Under the pieces are notes generated by a model. It did no database searches. It was given only the letters and a program-made list of their open reading frames with translations, and had not been told where the DNA came from. The position numbers were made by a program, and so were the translations under genes. This document shows, in pieces, positions 24,487-30,547 of a stretch of DNA of 39,532 nt. Numbering within the stretch: the stretch's first letter is position 1; each line of letters begins with the position of its first letter. This DNA comes from Methanofastidiosum sp964630765 (lineage in GTDB: Archaea; Methanobacteriota_B; Thermococci; Methanofastidiosales; Methanofastidiosaceae). Location of the stretch: the NCBI GenBank assembly GCA_964630765.1, contig CAZVXE010000009.1:1-39532 (forward strand). The letters run 5' to 3'.

Positions 24487-24804
24487 TCAAGGAGCCTTGC
24501 CTTTGCTTCCAGGCTCGGGGCGAAAGGATTCTTTTATGTCGCTAATGTCAAGGAGCTTTTGGACTAGATTGGCTATTGCCTTTGTTTTCCCAAACTTTTT
24601 GATTTCATCAGGTGATAGTTTAGGCTCAACTATATGGGCCGAGAGGATATCGTATCCTTTTTGAGGGTCTGAGAGCAGGGTTATCTCCCCCTCCGGGATT
24701 GGTATGACCTTGGCTTCCTTGCCTGGCTCAATCTCAATCAGTATCGCTTTCAACTCACCCTTCTCATCCCGCTCATGCAAAAAATATGATTTTTCAACTA
24801 TCAT
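24487..24804 (-). CDS. Tail-assembly chaperone (gpG-like position), 105 aa
   Basis: A small protein with an N-terminal beta region (SYFLHERDEKGELKAILIEIEPG) and a C-terminal helical region (SPDEIKKFGKTKAIANLVQKLL). It sits directly between the tail tube and tape measure genes, where tail chaperones are nearly always encoded. Identification is by position and size; the sequence itself is not distinctive. GGTGAGG lies upstream of the ATG at 24802-24804. See the possible frameshift with the next ORF. Confidence 0.6.
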   Translation of the reverse strand: MIVEKSYFLHERDEKGELKAILIEIEPGKEAKVIPIPEGEITLLSDPQKGYDILSAHIVEPKLSPDEIKKFGKTKAIANLVQKLLDISDIKESFRPEPGSKGKAP

Positions 24805-24816
24805 TATGAAATCGCC

Positions 24817-25797
24817 TCACCAGTTTGTTTTTGCAAAGGGTGCCTCCCACAGCACCTGGGCTGATGTGCCAGAGAAAGAGAACTTGTAGCTCATCTTTGT
24901 GTCAAGCGGGAATGCTGCACTGTAATCGCTAAAGATGCAGTTAGAAAGCGTTATCTTTGCAGAATCAGATGCCTCGTCAGCATAGCCCTTGTCAATGACA
25001 ATATCTTTTGCAGCCAGTGTTTCATTTGTAGAGGTACCGCCAAGCACCAGTTGTTCTATTTCACTTGCTGTTAGTGAGTCTGGTATGTATGCAGTTATTG
25101 ACCCATTTATCGCCTCAAATTTTCCAGAGTATGCTGTCGATGCGGACCTTCCAGCAAGCCCGTGTCCAACGTCAATACCTCTAGAGATTGTAAATTCTAG
25201 ATCCGTTATGTATGTGATGCCTGCTATTGAACCTATAGCATATGTGAACTCATGAGGCTTCCATGCTTTTGAGTCATCGATTGCAACTGTTGTCGGTGCT
25301 GTGAAGGGATTGTTTAGATCTAAATCCTTCCCGACGATATCAAGACTCCCTGACACCGGCTCGTTTAGACCCATCTTGAATGATAAGCTCTTTGCGTAGC
25401 ACCCGAGAATCTGCGCCATCTTATCGTTTGTTCCCTTCATGAGGCACGAAGTTGTGAACGGTATCGGGGCACCTGAGGGTGTTATCGTCCATGTGAATGG
25501 CGATTCATCCTCCAATGGATCGGTGTTAGAAATACCCCCTAGCATGAGGGCAAACGGCAACGCCCCGTTATAGACAAAATCTATCTTCCCTCTTGCCTTT
25601 GCCGTGTGGTAGGATATCTCTGAAGGGTATGCCATTGCAGCCGGATTTACTGCTGTGATCTGATTTTCAAGGCCGTACTCATATTCAGAGTCCAGGCCCA
25701 ATATCTCATCTATACCCGTGGTAGGAGTAGTTGGGTCAACACCAACACCCCATGTGCTTTCCTTTTTTACAAACACGTCTCCTTTTGTGTATGTCAT
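24817..25797 (-). CDS. Major tail tube protein, about 326 aa
   Basis: Begins MTYTKGDVFVKKESTWGVG, a typical tube-protein opening, followed by beta-rich sequence with ELVLGGTS-like and YKFSFSG segments. It lies next to a terminator-like gene upstream and chaperone/tape measure genes downstream. The ATG at 25795-25797 with GGTGA a few bases upstream is preferred over an in-frame GTG at 25806. At over 300 aa it is long enough for an added Ig-like or insertion domain. Confidence 0.75.
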   Translation of the reverse strand: MTYTKGDVFVKKESTWGVGVDPTTPTTGIDEILGLDSEYEYGLENQITAVNPAAMAYPSEISYHTAKARGKIDFVYNGALPFALMLGGISNTDPLEDESPFTWTITPSGAPIPFTTSCLMKGTNDKMAQILGCYAKSLSFKMGLNEPVSGSLDIVGKDLDLNNPFTAPTTVAIDDSKAWKPHEFTYAIGSIAGITYITDLEFTISRGIDVGHGLAGRSASTAYSGKFEAINGSITAYIPDSLTASEIEQLVLGGTSTNETLAAKDIVIDKGYADEASDSAKITLSNCIFSDYSAAFPLDTKMSYKFSFSGTSAQVLWEAPFAKTNW

Positions 25798-25806
25798 AAT
25801 TTTCAC

Positions 25807-26253
25807 CTATGTATCACGTACCAGACAAGGTACGTCGATTCTCATTGCATTCACAGAAACACCATTTCTCTCAGTTGCTGCCAGATCAAAGCTGATGTTT
25901 CTGCCATAAAATGTTCCAAAATAATCACAAGTTGCAGACCCTGATTTGTTTTTTAGGTCTGGATTAGATCTCACCGTATCTATGATACCAGAATAGATTG
26001 CCCCAATCTTTGATGTGCTAGATGTCTGCTCTTCAAATATCACAAAGCGAACGTAAAACTCAATCTGCTTGTTGGGGTATGATAGCGATATGGAATCAAT
26101 GTTTCCAGCGATCATCTCGATTGCAACTTCAGGAGTTTCAAAGGATGTTGAGAACTTTGTAGGCCTGCTCCAAGTTTTTACGTCAGAAAGACCTGTGGCA
26201 GCACTGAAGATTCTTTCAACGTTAGCGAGAAATGATATTGGGTCAAAGCTCAT
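25807..26253 (-). CDS. Probable tail terminator / tail completion protein, 148 aa
   Basis: A small alpha/beta protein (IEFYVRFVIFEEQTS, YSGIIDTVRSNPDL, FYGRNISFDLAA) just before the tube gene, the standard place for the tail terminator or neck protein. The start overlaps the stop of the adaptor gene (ATGA). Assigned on position and fold pattern only. Confidence 0.55.
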   Translation of the reverse strand: MSFDPISFLANVERIFSAATGLSDVKTWSRPTKFSTSFETPEVAIEMIAGNIDSISLSYPNKQIEFYVRFVIFEEQTSSTSKIGAIYSGIIDTVRSNPDLKNKSGSATCDYFGTFYGRNISFDLAATERNGVSVNAMRIDVPCLVRDT

Positions 26254-27143
26254 CCTAAAACACCCCTCAATTTCTTTGGTAGATGCTCCAAGATCAGCTC
26301 CATCCTTAGCTCAATCTCCTTTCTTGAGATGGTCTCCTCAGAAACGGTGTCGTTTTCAAAAACTACTGAAGCATGAGTTACCTTTGTTGCGCCTGACTTC
26401 TGCCTTAGCTTTAGGTCAGACTCATAGAGCTTGTTAGAGACATAGAGCGTTGCATACTCTGATGCCAGGATTGATTCCCTAGAGCCTTTTGCATAGCCAT
26501 ACGTTAGAGATACCTTGGTCTTGGATTTTCCGATTGGCCATGAATAGGCTTCAGCATCTGTGCCTAGTATCAGCCGGTCATAATCCAATATGACTTTTGA
26601 AGACGTTACAGATAATCCGTCTATATCGAGTGCTTCGATTGAATTTATGGGGGCATACTGCCTGAGATAAAGGCCGTTTGCACGGCGGTATGCGCTATAA
26701 TCTTCTGTAGAGAAAATGTCCCTTGCCTTTATGTCAATGGAAATGTCTTCTATGGATCTGGCCCTAAAATTAAGGCCAGTTAGAGATTCTATCAAAGCAT
26801 CTGCCTCGTCAAGCCATGAGCTTCTTATCTCCTGAGCGTCCTTGTGGGAGATTTCAGAAATCTTCTTTGGAGATGAATAGTTCCCGAGGCCTAAAAGATA
26901 GGGCCTGTCCGTTATGTCGGCCGGGTATTCACTTGATATCTCATTTAGTTCTGTTGCATCAAGCCCGCCATCGGCTAGCAAAACTGCAGTTACGCCCTCT
27001 ACCAAATTTAGGGCCAGAACTAGATCATCAAGCGTAGCATCCGATAGGTCGATCTCCGCTTCGCTGCCTATGAAAAGTGTTGAGTTCTCAATCCACAGAT
27101 TTGCTTCAGATTCACCGGAATAGAAAATCGATAGAGCATCCAT
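26250..27143 (-). CDS. Head-tail connector/adaptor-like protein, about 297 aa
   Basis: The N-terminal 80 residues are acidic (DLSDATLDDLVLALNLVEG). They are followed by YLLGLGNYSSP and a part resembling gp6/gp15-type head-tail adaptors (WLDEADALIESLTG, AYRRANGLYLRQYAPINSI, VSLTYGYAKG, ASEYATLYVSNKLYESD). The ATG at 27141-27143 is preferred to the in-frame TTG at 27164. A perfect-arm GGCC palindromic word lies inside the gene (26758-26779). Confidence 0.55.
   Translation of the reverse strand: MDALSIFYSGESEANLWIENSTLFIGSEAEIDLSDATLDDLVLALNLVEGVTAVLLADGGLDATELNEISSEYPADITDRPYLLGLGNYSSPKKISEISHKDAQEIRSSWLDEADALIESLTGLNFRARSIEDISIDIKARDIFSTEDYSAYRRANGLYLRQYAPINSIEALDIDGLSVTSSKVILDYDRLILGTDAEAYSWPIGKSKTKVSLTYGYAKGSRESILASEYATLYVSNKLYESDLKLRQKSGATKVTHASVVFENDTVSEETISRKEIELRMELILEHLPKKLRGVLG
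26758..26779. repeat. GGCCYTAAAATTARGGCC word with extended arms
   Basis: CTGGCC and GGCCAG arms enclose CTAAAATTAA. The whole 22 bp is palindromic apart from one position pair. It is inside the adaptor gene, where it is read as GLNFRA. Confidence 0.7.
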
Positions 27144-27145
27144 TT

Positions 27146-27376
27146 TTAAGGCCCCATAAGCCAAAGCAGTATTGAAATTATTGAGAAAATTATCCCGCCG
27201 CCTACTGCAAACTCAACTATAGTTATTGCGCCAGCTGTCCTGTCCTGCCAGGTCTCAAGGGAGCTTAACCTCTCCTCATGATCTTTGTATGAGTCGCACT
27301 GGTCGTTTAGCTTCTTCTTTATCCACGAGAGGTCGGTCTTTATTTCTATCAAAATGTCGTGATCGGCGGGTTCCAT
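27146..27376 (-). CDS. XhlA-like / holin-like small membrane protein, 76 aa
   Basis: An N-terminal amphipathic coiled coil (ILIEIKTDLSWIKKKLND, then HEERLSSLETWQDR) is followed by one C-terminal membrane span (about 51-74, AITIVEFAVGGGIIFSIISILLWL). This is the layout of XhlA/haemolysin-type phage holin accessories. GAGGCG lies before the ATG at 27374-27376. Its place within the head-tail genes is unusual for lysis genes, so a virion-assembly role is possible. No endolysin is next to it. Confidence 0.6.
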   Translation of the reverse strand: MEPADHDILIEIKTDLSWIKKKLNDQCDSYKDHEERLSSLETWQDRTAGAITIVEFAVGGGIIFSIISILLWLMGP

Positions 27377-27385
27377 AATACGCCT

Positions 27386-27652
27386 CTAATAACCGACTGC
27401 CCGCCATATGCCATCAGCATCTGCTGTGGTCACGATAGTTACAGCGCTTCCGCTGCATGGAAAAGTCTCGTTTATTGCGGCGGCATCTGCAACTGCTGCA
27501 GAGCCTGTAAACTCAATCGACAGGGATTCGCATATCACAAGACCAGTGTTAATGTCGCCACCTGTATCAGAAACGCCGTTTGTGAATATTCCCCATGTTG
27601 TAGCCTTATCCCCGCTCTTCCCGTATCCCTTTATTTCGCTAGAAAACGCCAT
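27386..27652 (-). CDS. Hypothetical structural-operon protein, 88 aa
   Basis: I do not recognise this protein. It is Gly, Ala, Ser and Thr-rich and beta-sheet-like (YGKSGDKATTWGIFTNG, INTGLVICESLSIEFTG, AVTIVTTADADGIWRAVGY), with no charge clusters, resembling small decoration or connector proteins. The ATG at 27650-27652 overlaps the upstream TGA, and GGTGA precedes it. Confidence 0.5.
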   Translation of the reverse strand: MAFSSEIKGYGKSGDKATTWGIFTNGVSDTGGDINTGLVICESLSIEFTGSAAVADAAAINETFPCSGSAVTIVTTADADGIWRAVGY

Positions 27653-27855
27653 CACTTCACCTTCTTACCATTTTTGATATTTCCAAGTTCGATACCCTCT
27701 ATTACTGTGAATCCGCCTTTCTTTTTCAAAAGCTCTATGTCTTCCAGGATTCTTACCTCCGACACCTTGTCCCTCCCAGTGAACTGGTAGACTATGCCAG
27801 TTGTTCCCTGGAAGGTGTAATAAGTCTCGGGCCCATCGTATCTAACTTTTGCCAT
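27652..27855 (-). CDS. Small structural-operon protein, 67 aa
   Basis: Begins MAKVRYDGPETYYTFQGTTG, then YQFTGRDKVSEVRILEDIELLKKKGGF. A short beta-rich half and one helix resemble small virion proteins encoded after the capsid gene. AGGTGATC lies 3-4 nt upstream of the ATG at 27853-27855. Function unknown. Confidence 0.5.
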   Translation of the reverse strand: MAKVRYDGPETYYTFQGTTGIVYQFTGRDKVSEVRILEDIELLKKKGGFTVIEGIELGNIKNGKKVK

Positions 27856-27882
27856 GCTGATCACCTAAAATAAAAATAGGGC

Positions 27883-29055
27883 CTATTTCAGACCCCTGAT
27901 CTTTCCCTGGGCTTTGAAGCGGTCGCACCAGATCTCCCCAATCCAGGAGAATACCCCTTCAGTTCCAAACTTGTCCTGGATGAAGGGATCTGATGTCTCG
28001 ACATATGTTATGGGTTTTAGCATTTCAAGTGAGATGTGGTCGAGATCCAAGATGTAAACTCTGGATATGGTGTCCTTGGGGACGTTGTTGCTCCTTAGAA
28101 TTGGGATTCCATCAAAAGTTGCAACTGGCACCCCGGCCTCCTTTCCCCTGACCTTTATCCCGTTCACAGTAAACTCTATGTATGCATCAGGAGTGTAGAC
28201 CTCTTTTGGCCTTTCAAGCTGGGCTATACGTTTTGCAGTGTCATAACCTGTCAATATGGCCTTATTTTTCCTGCCACCGCCGTCCCAGTAGGGCTCGCAC
28301 TCTGCTATGACGTCGTCTATCATTGAAAGTGTGAGGGTCCTGTCTGTCTCAGTGCCGGATGATCCGCCATGTGAAACATTGGCGTCTGTCCAACTCGCAG
28401 CAGCGTCCCTGTCAAGTCCGTAGACATCACCTTCGTTTGTGGTGAGCTCAGTTTCTGCCACCTCAGAATAGGAAGAGATGAGCCTGTCAAGCGGCGTTAT
28501 TATGCTGCCGTCAGTTGCAGCGCCATCTGCATCTGCTAAGATGTTCCTGTTCAAAGTGTTTCTAAACTCATCTGCAGTGTAAGAAACAACATCTGCCCAC
28601 TTTATGGTGTCGTCCTTCTGCTCTAGAAGCCTCTCCATCTCCGAGATGTTTGTAGCACGTGCAACGGTATGCGGTGTCACTGTTATCTCTGCAAATGTGG
28701 GCTTCTTTGTCTCTGGTATTCCCCCGTCCTCAGTTATGTGGCCCCCAGTTGTTAGGCCTGCTGCAGTTAGCGCCCTGTACCCTGATTTTGACCAGGGCCT
28801 CTTTGGAAGAAGGGCAAATGCATTGGATTCTGTAACTATCTGGGAGTAAAGCGTTGCCCCGAATAGAACGTTTTTTACCCCAGTTGTGGATGTTAATACA
28901 GGGGCATCAGACTTTGAAAGATCAATCTCCTCAGCTATATCGCTTGCCCTGTTATACTTCTGGAATACCCTTGGGTCGACCCCTGATTGCTTCAGCGGCT
29001 GCCAGTAGTAGTAGTCCAGCATGTCCTCATAGCTCTTGAAAAATGGAGCGGTCAT
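27883..29055 (-). CDS. Major capsid protein, HK97 fold, 390 aa
   Basis: Recognisable HK97-family features: an N-terminal helical arm (about 1-45); APVLTSTTGVKNVLFGATLYSQIV; the E-loop/P-domain region with RALTAAGLTTGGHITEDGGIPETKKPTFAEITVTPHTVARATNIS; helix residues WADVVSYTADEFRNTLNRNIL; and a C-terminal A-domain with YIEFTVNGIKVRG and FDGIPILRSNNVP. The ATG overlaps the stop of the protease/scaffold gene (TAATG), the usual pairing. Some 50 residues precede the conserved core, rather short for an internal delta domain. Confidence 0.85.
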   Translation of the reverse strand: MTAPFFKSYEDMLDYYYWQPLKQSGVDPRVFQKYNRASDIAEEIDLSKSDAPVLTSTTGVKNVLFGATLYSQIVTESNAFALLPKRPWSKSGYRALTAAGLTTGGHITEDGGIPETKKPTFAEITVTPHTVARATNISEMERLLEQKDDTIKWADVVSYTADEFRNTLNRNILADADGAATDGSIITPLDRLISSYSEVAETELTTNEGDVYGLDRDAAASWTDANVSHGGSSGTETDRTLTLSMIDDVIAECEPYWDGGGRKNKAILTGYDTAKRIAQLERPKEVYTPDAYIEFTVNGIKVRGKEAGVPVATFDGIPILRSNNVPKDTISRVYILDLDHISLEMLKPITYVETSDPFIQDKFGTEGVFSWIGEIWCDRFKAQGKIRGLK

Positions 29056-29909
29056 TAGATCCTCTTCTGCGATAGGGTTGAAACTATGTCGTCAGTTGAG
29101 ATTTCCTTTTGGGATACGCCCTCTGACTTCTGCACCGGCCTGAACTCAGAGAGGATCTCTTTCTTTATTTCCTCCCTGATTTTTTCAAGCTCTAATTTAG
29201 GGCCGGTGTCTTTTTCCTCGGCCTTAAGAATGCCAAGGATCTCATCTATTCTTGAAAGCGGCTCAAGCCTCTTTTCAAGATCGTTCCTGTATGCCTCAAA
29301 GTCGGAGCGTGTAAGAAACTCTGGCTCCGCCTTTTCGGGATTTATATCTTCTTCCGGCATCTCTTTTTCCTCTTTTAAGATGTCAAACTGTGCCGCAGGG
29401 TTTGCCCCGGAACGGCAGATTGTTACTGCAGAAAGATTTAGGTCAGAGACTATCCTTGTGCAGCCTTCGCTTGAGCTGCAGGGCCTAGAGTTTAGGACGT
29501 TTCCAGAAATAGAATAGGATCTGTAGTCCCCGTCCTCTATGGCCTTTCTGACCTCCCTGCAGTATTCCGTGTCGTCCCATACTTTGGCAAGGACGAACAG
29601 GGCCTCCTTCTCCTTCTCAAGGCTACAAAACTTTGAAAGCTCTTCATCGTTTGGAGGCCTTACCTCAGTCTTGTAGATTAGGCCTTTTTTCTCAAAGGAC
29701 TCGACAATCTCGCCGACTATCTGGTCCTTGTGGTCTACTGTGACCCTAGCACGCTTCAAAAGCTCCGGAAGCGCCTTCTTCACGGCGCCAATCCTTATGA
29801 CGTCCCCCTGGCTGTCCAGTATCTCTGCCGATGCTGGGCCGAATATGAAGAAATCGCCTTCGCTGTTCACCTTGAAGAACTCGCCCTGAAATCTGAATGA
29901 GTCTTCCAT
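29055..29909 (-). CDS. Prohead protease fused to scaffold, about 284 aa
   Basis: The N-terminal 160 residues are a herpesvirus/HK97-type serine protease (XkdF-like). FIFGPASAEILDSQGDVIR opens the domain; TVDHKDQIVGEI carries the catalytic His (60 from this start) and DYRSYSISG the Ser (133). From about residue 180 the protein becomes acidic and coiled coil (EKEMPEEDINPEKAEPEF, then EKIREEIKKEI), which fits a scaffold tail cleaved during maturation. The start at 29909 (MEDSFRF) leaves 4 nt after the upstream stop; an ATG at 29945 is an alternative. Confidence 0.75.
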   Translation of the reverse strand: MEDSFRFQGEFFKVNSEGDFFIFGPASAEILDSQGDVIRIGAVKKALPELLKRARVTVDHKDQIVGEIVESFEKKGLIYKTEVRPPNDEELSKFCSLEKEKEALFVLAKVWDDTEYCREVRKAIEDGDYRSYSISGNVLNSRPCSSSEGCTRIVSDLNLSAVTICRSGANPAAQFDILKEEKEMPEEDINPEKAEPEFLTRSDFEAYRNDLEKRLEPLSRIDEILGILKAEEKDTGPKLELEKIREEIKKEILSEFRPVQKSEGVSQKEISTDDIVSTLSQKRI

Positions 29910-29913
29910 GATC

Positions 29914-30285
29914 TTAAACTTCAAACAATTTATTGATTCTGTCATTGATCTTTAGAACGGTTTGATCAAGCTCCTCCATGGCGGAGTTGTATAGGAACAT
30001 GGTTCTTGTCATCTTCCGCTTCATTGGCACGCCTAATGGAGGTGGCTCGACAAACTTTGCATACATCACAAGTGCAGAAACATTTGCAGAATCAGATGTT
30101 CTTGCAGGCGTTATTGACTGCCTAAGATTTCCCGTTCTAACTGGCGATCTGGACTTTGAAAGGTTGGAGGTCCTAAGCGCCCAGTTTGCAATCTCCTCAG
30201 AAACTATGCTGCCAAGTTCGGATGGGGCCTTTCCAAGAACCGTCTTCAAAGGCTCCGCCTTTACATCAAGTGAAATATTTATCAT
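29914..30285 (-). CDS. HK97 gp10-like / minor head or tail-completion protein, 123 aa
   Basis: The core LSKSRSPVRTGNLRQSITP followed by VSALVMYAKFVEPP matches the HK97-gp10-like family, usually a head-tail or tail completion protein. It is normally encoded after the capsid gene; here it lies between portal and protease, an unusual order. The ATG overlaps the end of the Cys-rich small gene by 20 nt. Confidence 0.65.
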   Translation of the reverse strand: MINISLDVKAEPLKTVLGKAPSELGSIVSEEIANWALRTSNLSKSRSPVRTGNLRQSITPARTSDSANVSALVMYAKFVEPPPLGVPMKRKMTRTMFLYNSAMEELDQTVLKINDRINKLFEV

Positions 30286-30547
30286 ATGTGGCTTTTATGT
30301 TTTCAATGGACGTATCATACTCCGGAAGCGGCTTGTAAGTGATGCCGTTGTCCCCCGGATATGGCTTTTTGTGGAACACTTTGAGAATCCATATTTCGTG
30401 GGGTATGCCTTCCGGGAACGCATCGCACTTGTGCTCCTTTCTGTAGTGGGTGCACATAAGGCATAGATTAATCCCTCTTGTAATGCCTTCACCGGCAACA
30501 AACCTGTTATTTGGATCATCCTTCTTAAGCTCTGATATTTGTATCAC
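30266..30547 (-). CDS. Small conserved viral protein with Cys-rich patch, 93 aa
   Basis: INLCLMCTHYRKEHKCDAFP contains C29-x2-C32 and C41, followed by EGIPHEIW and YPGDNGITYKP. The combination CDAFPxGIP...PYPGDxGI recurs in small proteins encoded near portal/MuF genes of tailed viruses (recognised from memory; function unknown). The start is GTG at 30547, inside the end of the portal gene. Confidence 0.6.
   Translation of the reverse strand: MIQISELKKDDPNNRFVAGEGITRGINLCLMCTHYRKEHKCDAFPEGIPHEIWILKVFHKKPYPGDNGITYKPLPEYDTSIENIKATYDKYFT

Noticed and set aside
27146..27376. A full lysis cassette
   Set aside because: Only a holin-like small protein is seen; no endolysin, peptidase or spanin-like gene is adjacent.
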